From contig NZ_ATDP01000075.1 of the NCBI RefSeq assembly GCF_000445105.1, forward strand, positions 1-64,000: a DNA stretch of 64,000 nt, written 5' to 3'. Of the stretch, positions 16,273 to 25,433 are shown in pieces. The translations under genes and the position numbers were made by a program. Position 1 is the first letter of the stretch. Every line of letters starts with the position of its first letter. This stretch comes from Sphingobium lactosutens DS20. Lineage in GTDB: Bacteria; Pseudomonadota; Alphaproteobacteria; Sphingomonadales; Sphingomonadaceae. The notes below the pieces were generated by a model. The model was not told where the DNA came from, did no database searches, and saw only the letters and a list, made by a program, of their open reading frames with translations.

Positions 16273-16998
16273 TCAGCTTGTGGCAAAGCGCGCGACAAGG
16301 CGATCGGCATTGCCCCAGGCAATCGAGCGCATGAAGGTATCGACGTAGTCGCCTGCCTTCGCCCCGAAATCCATCGCATAAGCGTGCTCATACATGTCGA
16401 GTGCCAGGATCGGTGTCGCGCCAGCCAAGGTCGCCGTATGGTCGGCGGCCCACTGATTGGTCAGCCGGTTGTCTCGGTGGCTCCATTGCAGCAGCACCCA
16501 TCCCGAACCTCCGCCCAATGCCTTGCCCATGCCCGAAAATTCAGCGGCCCAACGGTCATGGCTGCCAAAATCCCGTTCGATCGCCTGCGCCAACGGCCGG
16601 CCCGGCTGCGACGATACGCCGAGACCGGCGAAATAGAGTTCGTGCAGGATCATTGAATTCCATGCGATGAGTTCCTCGCGCTTCAATCCGTTGATCGTGA
16701 AGCCGGGCGCCTTCGCTGCATCGAGCGCCGCAAATTGCATCGTGATCGCACCGAGGCGCTTCACCGCTCCGACGTAGTTATTGTCGTGATGGCTCACGAG
16801 CAGCCGCTCGGACAGGCCGGCGATCGTCTTGGGGTCGAACGGCAGAGGTGCGGGTTGCGGTGTGAAGGCACGCCCGGTCGGTCCCACGGGCGGCGGCGTT
16901 TGCGCATCGGCAGTGGCCGTCCCCAATGCGGCTGCACCGACGGTCACTATGGCACCGGCAGCGAGGAGGTTGCGGCGGTCGATCAGCGGGTCGCTCAT
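16273..16998 (-). CDS. chrC: Exported Fe/Mn superoxide dismutase, ChrC-like
   Basis: 241-residue SOD with a Tat-like leader ('DRRNLLAAGAIVTVGAAALGTATADAQ'). Metal ligands are seen at 'VSHHDNNY', 'MILHELYF' and 'LDMYEHAYAMDF', the last being the family DxxxHxY signature. ChrC of chr operons is an Fe-SOD that limits oxidative damage from Cr(VI) reduction. Position downstream of chrB-chrA supports this role. The leader suggests a periplasmic enzyme, which is unusual for ChrC. Confidence 0.8.
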   Translation of the reverse strand: MSDPLIDRRNLLAAGAIVTVGAAALGTATADAQTPPPVGPTGRAFTPQPAPLPFDPKTIAGLSERLLVSHHDNNYVGAVKRLGAITMQFAALDAAKAPGFTINGLKREELIAWNSMILHELYFAGLGVSSQPGRPLAQAIERDFGSHDRWAAEFSGMGKALGGGSGWVLLQWSHRDNRLTNQWAADHTATLAGATPILALDMYEHAYAMDFGAKAGDYVDTFMRSIAWGNADRLVARFATS

Positions 16999-17041
16999 GA
17001 TAGTCTCCGGTCGAAGGTGATAGGAATGCAGGAATTGACGA

Positions 17042-18454
17042 TCATGCCACTATGCCGGCGACATATAGTGCGACCCCGATTGCCGATGTCGCCGCCAAGG
17101 TCGGGATCATGCCGACCTTGAAGCGGAACACGGCGACCGCCGCGCCAATCGCGAGCAGCAGGGCGGGGATATGAAGCGAGGCCAGCACCGGCATGTCGAA
17201 TGCGAGGTTCACCAGTCGGACCGGACGCACCTCGCGGAACAGCGTGTGGATCGCGAACCAGAGCGCGAGGTTGAGGATCACGCCGACCACGGCGGCGGTG
17301 ATCGCGCCGAGCGCGGCCGACAGCGCGCGATTACCGCGCAGACGTTCCACGAACGGCGCCCCTGCGAAGATCCACAGGAAGCAAGGCATGAACGTGACCC
17401 AGGTGGTGAGGATCGCGCCGAGCGTCGCCGCGACCAGCGGGTGCAGGCTGCCGGAATCCCGGAACGCCGCAAGGAAGCCGACGAACTGCGTGACCATGAT
17501 GAGCGGCCCCGGCGTCGTCTCGGCCAGGCCCAGGCCGTCCAGCATCTCGCCGGGCTTGAGCCAGTGATAGGTGCCGACCGCTTCCTGCGCGACATAGGCC
17601 AGCACCGCATACGCGCCGCCGAACGTCACCACCGCCATCTGGCTGAAGAAGGTCGCGATGTGCGTGAACACATTGTCGGGGCCGAGGAACGCGAACAGGG
17701 CGACGACCGGCGCTAGCCAGAGGAACAGGAACGCGCCCGAAATCTTGAGTGACCAGCTGAGGTTCGGCCGCGCATGGTTGGGCAGGCCTTCGCCCAGTGC
17801 GGTGTCGCGGTCATGAACCACATTACCACCGGCCGGTCCGTGCCCGCCACCGCCTCTGAACGCGACGATCCCGCTGCGCCCGCCGAGATAGCCGATGATG
17901 GCGGCGGTGAGGACAATGAGCGGGAATGGCGCACCAAGGAAGAAGATCGCGACGAAGGCCGCCGCCGCTATCCCGCGCATCACATTGTTCTTGAGCGCGC
18001 GCGCGCCGACACGGACGACCGCCTGGATCACCACCGCCAGAACGGCCGCCTTGAGACCGAAGAATAGACCCGCGATTGCCGGCGCATGGCCGAGCAGCAC
18101 ATAGAGATAGCTGAGCGCCAGGATCGCGAGGAAGCCCGGCAGCACGAACAATGCGCCCGCGACCAGCCCGCCTTTGGTCTTGTGGAGAAGCCAGCCGATA
18201 TAGGCGGCAAGCTGCTGCGCCTCGGGGCCGGGCAACAACATGCAATAGTTGAGCGCATGGAGGAACCGTTCCTCGCCGATCCAACGTTTTTCATCGACCA
18301 GGATGCGATGCATCACCGCGATCTGGCCGGCGGGACCGCCGAAGCTCAGCGATGCGATCCGTGCCCACACCCGGACGGCCTCGCCGAAGGGGATGTCGTG
18401 ATCCGCAGGCGGAACCGCGATGCCGGTCGGCATTTCCGTCACCGCGCCGCTCAT
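17042..18454 (-). CDS. chrA: Chromate efflux transporter ChrA
   Basis: 470-residue long-chain CHR transporter with two homologous halves. The first half has 'SLSFGGPAGQIAVMHR' and 'LPGPEAQQLAAYIG', the second 'VVTFGGAYAVLAYVAQEAV' and 'TPGPLIMVTQFVGF'. It exports chromate across the inner membrane. The ATG overlaps the chrB stop as ATGA; upstream in-frame codons belong to chrB's region. Length is slightly above the usual ~400-450 residues. Confidence 0.92.
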   Translation of the reverse strand: MSGAVTEMPTGIAVPPADHDIPFGEAVRVWARIASLSFGGPAGQIAVMHRILVDEKRWIGEERFLHALNYCMLLPGPEAQQLAAYIGWLLHKTKGGLVAGALFVLPGFLAILALSYLYVLLGHAPAIAGLFFGLKAAVLAVVIQAVVRVGARALKNNVMRGIAAAAFVAIFFLGAPFPLIVLTAAIIGYLGGRSGIVAFRGGGGHGPAGGNVVHDRDTALGEGLPNHARPNLSWSLKISGAFLFLWLAPVVALFAFLGPDNVFTHIATFFSQMAVVTFGGAYAVLAYVAQEAVGTYHWLKPGEMLDGLGLAETTPGPLIMVTQFVGFLAAFRDSGSLHPLVAATLGAILTTWVTFMPCFLWIFAGAPFVERLRGNRALSAALGAITAAVVGVILNLALWFAIHTLFREVRPVRLVNLAFDMPVLASLHIPALLLAIGAAVAVFRFKVGMIPTLAATSAIGVALYVAGIVA

Positions 18455-19305
18455 GGCCGCACCTTGTCCTTGGCGCGCGCCTTGGCGGGCTGATGCGAGA
18501 TCCAGTTGTGGGTCTCGTCCGTGGCATCGCGGCACCAGCGGTAGAAGGCGTCGTAGAGGAGTATCCCGGCTTCGAGTTGCTCCAGATCGTCGGCATACAT
18601 GCGCGATAGACCGAGCGAAGCGGCGAGCAGGCCCGCCGCCTCGGGCACGAGATCGGGGCGGCCGGTATCGGCGCCGCGCACGATCGGGGCGAGGCGGGCC
18701 AGCGGTGCATAGTCGCCCAGGCCGAACGCCTTCACCATCACGTCGAAGGTGCAAAGCTCACCCTGGTGGCTCCAGACGACGCCATCGCCTTCGATGTCGA
18801 AGGGCGCCGCCCCGAAACGCTCGGCGACGCCCTGCACTTCGGACGGCGCCACGAACAGGAAGATGGCGCTCGGATCGACGAAGCGGCGGATCAGCCACGG
18901 GCAGGCGATACGGTCCACCTTGGGCCGGCCGCGCGTCACCCATATGGTGCGGCCGGCGGAGTCGCGTGCCGGAAGCGCGGTGTCGGGCACCATCGGCAGA
19001 CCGGCAGCGGCCCAGCCGGCAACGCCGCCTTCAAGGGCTTCTGCCGTAACGCCTTCATGACGGAGCCGGGCTGCGACGCCCTGGCTCAGAGCGCCGCCGT
19101 CGCGGCAGGCCACGACAGCCGCGCGGCCGCCAAGCTCGCCGGCCCATACCGCGACGTCGGCCGAGAGCCGTCGCAATGTGCCGGGGATCAGAAGCGGTTC
19201 GCTGGCGAACTCTTCGTTGGGTCGCACGTCTATCAGGATCGGTCCGGTCGGGATGCCGATCAGGCGCGCGAATTTATCCGATGGGATCGTATTGAGAGCA
19301 GGCAT
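18451..19305 (-). CDS. chrB: Chromate resistance protein ChrB with rhodanese domain
   Basis: 284-residue protein. Residues ~15-110 form a rhodanese domain ('ILIDVRPNEEF...VVACRDGGALSQGVAARLR') with Cys in the active loop. Residues ~125-284 form the ChrB C-terminal domain ('RPKVDRIACPWLIRRFVDPSAIFLFV', 'FDVMVKAFGLGDYAPLARLAPIVRGADTG'). ChrB-type proteins regulate or assist chr operons. It is the first gene of the chrB-chrA-chrC run, so the promoter should lie in 19306-19515, which is shared with the divergent recombinase genes. Confidence 0.85.
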   Translation of the reverse strand: MPALNTIPSDKFARLIGIPTGPILIDVRPNEEFASEPLLIPGTLRRLSADVAVWAGELGGRAAVVACRDGGALSQGVAARLRHEGVTAEALEGGVAGWAAAGLPMVPDTALPARDSAGRTIWVTRGRPKVDRIACPWLIRRFVDPSAIFLFVAPSEVQGVAERFGAAPFDIEGDGVVWSHQGELCTFDVMVKAFGLGDYAPLARLAPIVRGADTGRPDLVPEAAGLLAASLGLSRMYADDLEQLEAGILLYDAFYRWCRDATDETHNWISHQPAKARAKDKVRP

Positions 19306-19515
19306 GATGCGTCCTTTGCCAAATGCAGGACGCGATTCTTCAGCCTGTCGCCTCGTGGGGAGATCGCGGTCCCCATATGAGAAACATGGCAAGCATGCGG
19401 CGTTTGGTCAACCACGATGTAGCGAAGAAAGCCTTCGGAATATCGATCCATCATCGCGAACCATCTGCATTGCTGTATGATCGAAAGGAACCCCAAGGCA
19501 CGGGGATCCGACAAC
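19306..19515. promoter_or_regulatory. Divergent intergenic region between chrB and the recombinases
   Basis: About 210 bp separate chrB (minus) from the first recombinase gene (plus) and must hold both promoters. I see no strong palindrome and no clear sigma-70 boxes. It includes CGATGTAG at 19418-19425; GATGTA is the core of Tn554 target sites, but a six-base match may be chance. Confidence 0.35.
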
Positions 19516-20658
19516 ATGGCATCCATCATCCGGGCTTCTGCCGGAGAGCAGAGCGTTCCCGCTGGCTTCCCGATTCTGTTCGACGCCGACATGGCGATTA
19601 TCGAGCCAGCGTTCCTATGGCTCATGGAGCATGCCGAACTCAGTGGCCGAGCCCACGCCTCCGAAACTGTGCGGACCTATGGCGAGCATCTCCACGACTG
19701 GTTCGACTCGCTCGAACAATCGGGGATCGAATGGCGCGAGGCCGACGAGCGCGTCATCGCCGCCTATCGCAACCGGATGCTGGAGAATCCCAGCACGCAT
19801 ACCGGGCGGCCCTATGCCCGGACCACGATCAATGCGCGTGTCTCGACCGTCTGCCGCTTCTATGGCTGGGCGCTCGATAAGGGGCTGATCGACCATTGCC
19901 CGTTCCGGTTGACCGAGAAGATGACGCTGATGTTGGACGGCGCCTATCGCCCAGGCTTGCAGCGGCGCCAGGTCAACGAGCTGATCGTCTCACGCCCGGA
20001 AAAACTGCCGCGACCGCTGCGCGCCGACGAGCTGGCACGGCTGTTCACGCATCTGCGGCCTACCGCCCGAATTGCCGCGCAATGGGCGCTTGGGGCGGGT
20101 CTGCGCCGCAAGGAGCTTTGCGCGCTCGCCGTCGACCAGATACCGGATAGCTGGTCACTTGACCTCGACAGCGATCCGCTTGTCGGCGTGCCGCTCCATA
20201 TCACCAAGGGCGACCGGCCAAGGACTGTCTATCCGCCGCTCCGGCTGCTCGATCATACCCACTGGTATGCGGGCGAGGATCGCGCCCGGATCGTCCGCCG
20301 TATCCGCCGTTCCGACCGGGGCTATCGCGCGCCGCCCAATCTCCTGTTGAACGAGCATGGCCGCGCCATGACGCGAAAACTCCTGACGACGCAGCTCGCG
20401 GAAGCGTTCGCGGCCGCGGGTCTTCAGGGCACGCTACACTGGCTGCGGCACACCTTCGCGATGGCGATGCTGGCCCGCCTTCAGATCCAGGCCCGCACCA
20501 ATCCCGATCTCAACCCGCTCAAGGTCGTGCAGGTGCTGCTGGGCCATGCTTCGATCACAACCACCGCGATTTATCTGCGCTGCGTCGAGCTGCACGAGCG
20601 CGACCTGAGCGAAAGCCTCGCCTATCTTTATGGCGAGCTGATCCCCGCCGATGGCTAG
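19516..20658 (+). CDS. Tyrosine recombinase, TnpA-like
   Basis: 380-residue tyrosine recombinase. It has an N-terminal SAM-like DNA-binding domain ('SETVRTYGEHLHDWFDSLEQSGIEW') and a catalytic domain with Arg in 'GAGLRRKELCAL' (~residue 195), HxxR in 'HWLRHTFAMAML' (~309), His in 'LLGHASITTT' and the Tyr nucleophile in 'TAIYLR'. An in-frame ATG at 19477 is an alternative start. Its 3' end overlaps the next recombinase by eight bases. This gene order resembles Tn554 tnpA. Confidence 0.88.
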   Translation: MASIIRASAGEQSVPAGFPILFDADMAIIEPAFLWLMEHAELSGRAHASETVRTYGEHLHDWFDSLEQSGIEWREADERVIAAYRNRMLENPSTHTGRPYARTTINARVSTVCRFYGWALDKGLIDHCPFRLTEKMTLMLDGAYRPGLQRRQVNELIVSRPEKLPRPLRADELARLFTHLRPTARIAAQWALGAGLRRKELCALAVDQIPDSWSLDLDSDPLVGVPLHITKGDRPRTVYPPLRLLDHTHWYAGEDRARIVRRIRRSDRGYRAPPNLLLNEHGRAMTRKLLTTQLAEAFAAAGLQGTLHWLRHTFAMAMLARLQIQARTNPDLNPLKVVQVLLGHASITTTAIYLRCVELHERDLSESLAYLYGELIPADG

Positions 20659-22468
20659 GGGCCGCATCGATCGGACGCTGAGAATCGATCCGGCACCGGC
20701 GGCCCACCCCGCTGGGATCGCCGAAATCCAGTTCCGCGACGAATGGGGCAAGATCGTCCAAAGCTTCAGCCCGGCGCTGTTCGGAATGCCGGACGATATC
20801 AGCGCCGCCATCGCCCGGGCTTTCCGCGATCATGATGTAGCATCCAGCGCCGCGACCCGCACCGCGCACTGGTTCGCGCTGCGCGTGTTCGGGAGGTTCC
20901 TGCGCGAAGACGCGCGTGTCAGGCGCGCGGCAGACCTCGACACGGCAACGATCCGCCGGTTCATCACCTGGCTGGCGATGCCCACCAACGGGCGCAGGCG
21001 CGGCGTCCGCTCACAATCCGGTCAGCTCGGTATGATCCGGCCGGTCCTCAAGCGCGCGATCGCGGACAATCCAGGCTTGTTCGCACCGGGCTTTGCCGTC
21101 CCCAACAATGCGATCCCGCTCGCCGGCGTCCAGCGGCCACCGCAAGACCGGCTGACACCTGCCGCAATGCGCGCCCTACTGGCAGTCTGCTATGCCGAGA
21201 TCGACAATGCGTGGGACAAGTTCCAGCACGGGCAAGCTATCGTTGGTCTTCCGAATGTGCTCCTTCATGGCGGCCGGACCGCCGAACGGGATCGCTGGAT
21301 CTGGAAGCTCCACCGCCTTGGCCACGGCATCCTGCCGACCGACCGAGGCTTGGACCTTAACAAGCCCGATCGGCAGAGGATCGCCGAGGTAGGCGGCTTC
21401 CGCGAGCTCGAGGGTTATCTCCACCTCACGACCGACACGCTGGTTGCGTTCTATATCGTGCTGCTGATCCAGACGGCGGCCAATGCCGGTCCGCTGCGCC
21501 AGATCAAGCGGGACTGCCTCGTGCCGCATCCGCTCGAGCGGCATCGCGTCATGGTCGAGTGGGTGAAACCCCGCGCCGGCGGTAAGGTGAAGCGCATGCA
21601 ACGGCGCTCGTTCGACAATCGCCGACCCTATGCGGCGCCGCGCCTGATCGAAAAGCTCCTTGCGATGACGGCACCCCTATTGCCGCATGTGGAGCCGTCC
21701 AAACGCGACCGGCTGTTCCTTCACCGCTTCCTCATGACGACAGGACGCCTCGAGCGCGAGCATCACGCCGGTCATATCGTGCAGGCCACGTTGCGATCGG
21801 CAATGTTGCGCTTCTACGAGCGGCATAATGGCGCGATCGCCTCCTGGAATGAAACCCATCCCGGCAAGTCCCGTGCCCTGCTTCCAGACTTCTCGCCCAA
21901 GCTGTTCCGTAGCAGCATGGCAAGCATCCATTACACAGCGTCCCAGGGCGATATTATGGCGGCCAAGGCCGTGCTCAACCACGCCAGCATCGTCACCACG
22001 GATATCTATGTCGATGGCGAGGCGGTCCGCCGTCTCGAACGCGATACGATCGCTCGGCTCCAGTCGCTGATGATCACATGGGTCACCGGCGAGACGCCTT
22101 GCCAAGACTCACAACATCAAGGGCCGGACGCCAGCGTCCGGGTAACGGCGCTGTTCGGCCACGACTGCCTTCGACCGGTCGACGGCGGGCAGGCTCGGCT
22201 TGGCCGCGTGTGCCCGAAACTGGGAGGCTGCCTTGCCTGTCCGGGTCTGATCGTCCCGATCGACCCGGATCATCTGGCGCGCATCGTCCAGGCCACCAGG
22301 CATCTTCAAGCGGCGCGGGAACGCATCGACCCGATCCGGTTCAGCCTCTTCTATGCGCCCAGCCTTCAGGTGCTGACACAAGACCTGCTGCCGGCGTTCC
22401 CGCCCGAAATGATGCCGTACGCGGAACGGCTCATACCCGCCTTGCCGCCGCTGCCGGACCTGGAATAG
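20651..22468 (+). CDS. Tyrosine recombinase, TnpB-like
   Basis: 605-residue protein of TnpB-like length. Catalytic-domain traces are 'ANAGPLRQIKRDCL' (first Arg), 'KLFRSSMASIHYTA' where HxxR is expected, 'VLNHASIVTTDIYVDG' with His and the Tyr nucleophile. A C-terminal Cys-containing stretch ('LGRVCPKLGGCLACPG') may bind zinc. The HxxR His is not evident, as often in accessory recombinases. It overlaps the upstream gene, so coupling is likely. Confidence 0.8.
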   Translation: MARGRIDRTLRIDPAPAAHPAGIAEIQFRDEWGKIVQSFSPALFGMPDDISAAIARAFRDHDVASSAATRTAHWFALRVFGRFLREDARVRRAADLDTATIRRFITWLAMPTNGRRRGVRSQSGQLGMIRPVLKRAIADNPGLFAPGFAVPNNAIPLAGVQRPPQDRLTPAAMRALLAVCYAEIDNAWDKFQHGQAIVGLPNVLLHGGRTAERDRWIWKLHRLGHGILPTDRGLDLNKPDRQRIAEVGGFRELEGYLHLTTDTLVAFYIVLLIQTAANAGPLRQIKRDCLVPHPLERHRVMVEWVKPRAGGKVKRMQRRSFDNRRPYAAPRLIEKLLAMTAPLLPHVEPSKRDRLFLHRFLMTTGRLEREHHAGHIVQATLRSAMLRFYERHNGAIASWNETHPGKSRALLPDFSPKLFRSSMASIHYTASQGDIMAAKAVLNHASIVTTDIYVDGEAVRRLERDTIARLQSLMITWVTGETPCQDSQHQGPDASVRVTALFGHDCLRPVDGGQARLGRVCPKLGGCLACPGLIVPIDPDHLARIVQATRHLQAARERIDPIRFSLFYAPSLQVLTQDLLPAFPPEMMPYAERLIPALPPLPDLE

Positions 22469-22472
22469 CCTC

Positions 22473-24275
22473 ATGGCCTCCGTCCCGACATCCACGCCTA
22501 CCCAGCTTCCGGCGCCATTGCTCGGAAACGAAGGCGTACCCGCCGCCACAACGTTTAACTGGGGCTTCGAAATGCCGGACGGGAGCCGGTTCGGGGACGA
22601 TCAGTGGACGCCGCTCCGGCACGCCGCAGAACTGTTCCTGCTCTCGCTGCGGGCCGATCCGCCCGAAGGGCGGATGCCACTCCGCAAGGAAACGGTCGAC
22701 GGCCACTTCAGCCACATCCGCTTCCTCGTTCGATGGATGGCAGCCGAGAACGTCCGATGCTTCAAGGATCTCGATCAAGACGCCGTCGACCGGTTCGTGG
22801 CCATGTTGCGCGCTCGTCCCGGCAGGAACACTTCACGGCTCTCCCTCAGCACCGCCGAAGGCTATCTCGGCACGATCCGCACGTTCCACATGCAGCGCGA
22901 CAAGCTGGACGACGCGCCGCTGATGGCGCCGCCTCGCGCCGGTTCAGTTGGGAAGCGGCACTGGAAACCTTATGGCGGCCATCCCTATACGCCCGACGAG
23001 ATCGCCGTGCCTCTCATCAGCGGCGCTATGGAACTGCTCGGTGACCCGGCGGACCAGATCCTCGCGCTGCGCGACCGTCTCGAAGATCTGTATGAGCAGC
23101 TCCGACCACAGCATCAGGGGCGAAGGCTCCACTGGCATATCAGACGCGCCATGTTGGCTGAGCCATGCCCCTACGCGGATCTGTATCCGAATCCGGAATG
23201 GCCGCTGCGCCGCCTGACGTTCATGCTCGATCGCCTTGGCGACGCCTGCTTCGTCGTCATCGCCTATCTCGTTGGCGCGAGAGCCTCCGAAATACTCAGG
23301 CTTGAGGAGGGTTGCCTCGAACGGCGCGCGGCCGATGGAGACGGCGAGGAACACGTCTATCTGGTCGGCACGATCACGAAGACGTCGCTGACGGAACATG
23401 GGGACATCCATCGCTGGCTCGCACCCGAGCCGGTTCAGCGGGCGATCCACATCCTCGAACGTCTCTCCGCACCGCTTCGCGAACTTAGCGGGAAGAAGAA
23501 CCTCTGGCTCCACCAGCTCGGCCGCGGACGCTCGCCGCTTCCGACGATGATGCCCGTCGCCCGACTGAGATCACCCATGGTCAATATCCGCTTGAACGAA
23601 CGACTTGCGCCGTTCCTTGCTTTGCCGGAGCACCAAGGCGGCACCTGGCACCTGACCACCTATCAGGGCCGTAAGACGTTCTCGCGGTTCATCGGGCGGC
23701 GCGACCGCACCGGCCTGACGGCGCTGCAACGCCATCTCGGCCATGTCCACCGCGCGATGACCGACCGCGCCTATGTGGGCACAGACTTCGAGCTTGCCGA
23801 GCTGATCGACGACCATGCCGCCGAAGAAACCCGCAAGGCGCTGGAAGACCTGCTCCTGGCGCCGAACGTCGCCGGGAAGGCGGGCGTCATGCTGTCCGAG
23901 CGATCGCCGTTCCGCGGGCGCACGCGGTCGGGCGACGTCGATGGCTATATCACCGAGATCCTCGCCGAAACGGATATGCGCCTCGGCGTGTGCGACTGGG
24001 GCTACTGCCTCTACCGCCGGGAGACCTCCGCTTGCCTCGGCGGCGAGCGCGAGCCGAACCCGGTGCTCCGCACACAAAGCACCTGCTCGACGTGCGCCAA
24101 CTTCGCTGTGACCGACCGGCATAGGCCGGTCTGGGAAGCGCGCCTTGAACGGAACACCGCATTGATCCAGCGCGATGACCTCGATGGCGAGAGCCGTGCA
24201 CTTGCCGAAGCCCGCATCCAGGAATCTCGCCGTATCCTCGACCAGCTCGACGAAGGAAATGCCGGTGACGTCTGA
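22473..24275 (+). CDS. Third tyrosine recombinase of the transposition module
   Basis: 600-residue recombinase starting five bases after the second. Arg is in 'VGARASEILRLEEGC', a HLTTYQGR region takes the HxxR place, 'RHLGHVHRAMTDRAYVG' holds His and Tyr, and 'CSTCANF' may be part of a C-terminal zinc site. Tn554 has two recombinases; this third one sets the element apart. Division of labour among the three is not evident from sequence. Confidence 0.8.
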   Translation: MASVPTSTPTQLPAPLLGNEGVPAATTFNWGFEMPDGSRFGDDQWTPLRHAAELFLLSLRADPPEGRMPLRKETVDGHFSHIRFLVRWMAAENVRCFKDLDQDAVDRFVAMLRARPGRNTSRLSLSTAEGYLGTIRTFHMQRDKLDDAPLMAPPRAGSVGKRHWKPYGGHPYTPDEIAVPLISGAMELLGDPADQILALRDRLEDLYEQLRPQHQGRRLHWHIRRAMLAEPCPYADLYPNPEWPLRRLTFMLDRLGDACFVVIAYLVGARASEILRLEEGCLERRAADGDGEEHVYLVGTITKTSLTEHGDIHRWLAPEPVQRAIHILERLSAPLRELSGKKNLWLHQLGRGRSPLPTMMPVARLRSPMVNIRLNERLAPFLALPEHQGGTWHLTTYQGRKTFSRFIGRRDRTGLTALQRHLGHVHRAMTDRAYVGTDFELAELIDDHAAEETRKALEDLLLAPNVAGKAGVMLSERSPFRGRTRSGDVDGYITEILAETDMRLGVCDWGYCLYRRETSACLGGEREPNPVLRTQSTCSTCANFAVTDRHRPVWEARLERNTALIQRDDLDGESRALAEARIQESRRILDQLDEGNAGDV

Positions 24276-24723
24276 ATCTGCCCCATCCACCCCGCAGGCC
24301 CGTCGCCGGGCGAACACCAATGCACGCCTGCGCGAAACCCTTGGCGTCCTCGCGAAGGACCCGTCCGCCGCGCCAACGGTCGCCGCTCTCGCACGAACAG
24401 CCAAGGTCGGCCGCAACATCATCTATACGCACCATGCCGACGTTCTCGACGCCCTGCGCGAGCTTCAATCGCAACGTGAGGGCGCCACTGAAACGGCCGC
24501 TGGCGAGGCCGATCGCACACGCGCCACTCTTCATGACGCGATAGCCAAGAACATCGCCCTCGCGACACATAATGCCAGCCTGCTGAAACGCGCTGTCGAA
24601 GCCGAGCAGCGCGCACAGCGGCTCGAACGCCGTAACGCGCAACTTGTGCAGGAACTCGATCGGATACGCCGGCCCGTCCCTATCCACACCAACGCCGAAG
24701 CGCCCGATCCTGCCGCTGCCTGA
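24259..24723 (+). CDS. DUF6262 protein, TnpC-like
   Basis: 154-residue protein with a helix-turn-helix-like segment ('PTVAALARTAKVGRNIIYTHHADVLDALREL') and a C-terminal coiled coil ('EAEQRAQRLERRNAQLVQELDRIRR'). It overlaps the third recombinase by 17 bases and has AAGGAA upstream. Small proteins of this type follow the recombinase genes in Tn554-like elements and influence orientation or efficiency of insertion (TnpC). The assignment is by size, position and shape. Confidence 0.7.
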   Translation: MPVTSESAPSTPQARRRANTNARLRETLGVLAKDPSAAPTVAALARTAKVGRNIIYTHHADVLDALRELQSQREGATETAAGEADRTRATLHDAIAKNIALATHNASLLKRAVEAEQRAQRLERRNAQLVQELDRIRRPVPIHTNAEAPDPAAA

Positions 24724-24820
24724 AGGCGGTCACGCCCTTATCGGGCGTCTTGGAAGGGGGAGGAGGAGTGGGAGTGTTGGATTTACGGGCTTTGCGGAGC
24801 CAATAAGACAGGTCGAACCA

Positions 24821-24827
24821 GACCTAA
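24821..24827. repeat. Right terminus of the Tn554-like element
   Basis: GACCTAA is the exact inverted counterpart of TTAGGTC at 6915-6921 and directly precedes the resumed target gene. Just inside lies AGGTC-GAACCA-GACCT, a small dyad, and AAGACA (complement of TGTCTT), both echoing motifs at the left end. Confidence 0.7.
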
Positions 24828-25433
24828 TGCTCGCAAAAATGGAAAATTCAGCCGCAAGATCAATGGGTTGCCGGATGGCTTCCGGCACAGGCAATATGGG
24901 CGCGTGGCGGGCGGGTTGTCAAGCTCATCGGCTATGACAGTTCCCCTGCGGACAGCCGCCGCTATGCGCATCGCGAAGGTCATGTCAGCGACGTCTATGA
25001 CTATCGCTATCCACTGCGCGAATGGGGATGGGACCGGGAGGCCTGCATCACCCGCATCCGCGCCGAGGGGCTGCCGATACCGATAAAATCGGCTTGCTGG
25101 CTGTGCCTTGCGCAAAAATCGGCCGAATTGATGACGCTGCCGCCATGGTGTCTGCGGCTCATCGTGCTGGTTGAAGCGCGGGCGGCTCCGCGTCTGCAAA
25201 CCGTCGAAGGGCTGTGGCGCAAGTCCACCCGTGAACGCCCCGGATCGATGACCCGCTTCATTCGGGACCGCAGCCTGCTGCCGGCTTGCGAGATCGATGC
25301 CATCATTGCCGGCGCGCCGGTCGATCTCATCGACTTTCAGCGTGTCGCGGCCCAGATTCCCCTCGACGAGCGCCCGACGATGCGCGACTGGATCGAACGA
25401 TTCAACGAGGGTGTGGAGCGGCTCGCCGCCTGA
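24828..25433 (+). pseudogene. 3' half of PAPS-reductase-like gene
   Basis: The frame resumes with 'CSQKWKIQPQDQWVAGWL', continues 'GGRVVKLIGYDSSPADSRRYAHR' and 'IKSACWLCLAQKSAELMTLPPW', and ends at TGA 25431. No start codon serves it because the transposon separates it from its first 123 codons. The Cys pair in 'CWLC' and the 'HSCS' on the other fragment would together give four cysteines that could hold a cluster in the intact protein. Loss of function in this strain is inferred. Confidence 0.85.

Larger units (their letters stand above)
6915..24827 (+). mobile_element. 17.9-kb Tn554-like transposon with Ni/Co and chromate cargo
   Basis: The ends are fixed by the interrupted gene. The left junction is 'cattcctgcagc' followed by TTAGGTC, and the right junction is GACCTAA followed by 'tgctcgcaaaaatgg'. 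The two 7-base termini are exact inverted repeats. The right end carries overlapping tyrosine recombinase genes plus a DUF6262 gene, matching the tnpA-tnpB-tnpC logic of Tn554, with one extra recombinase. The rest is heavy-metal cargo. There is no target duplication, but each side keeps a six-base sequence encoding Cys-Ser (tgcagc and tgctcg), as expected if crossover hexamers are carried over from an earlier site. Assignment to the Tn554 group rests on gene organisation, not on a search. Confidence 0.85.
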
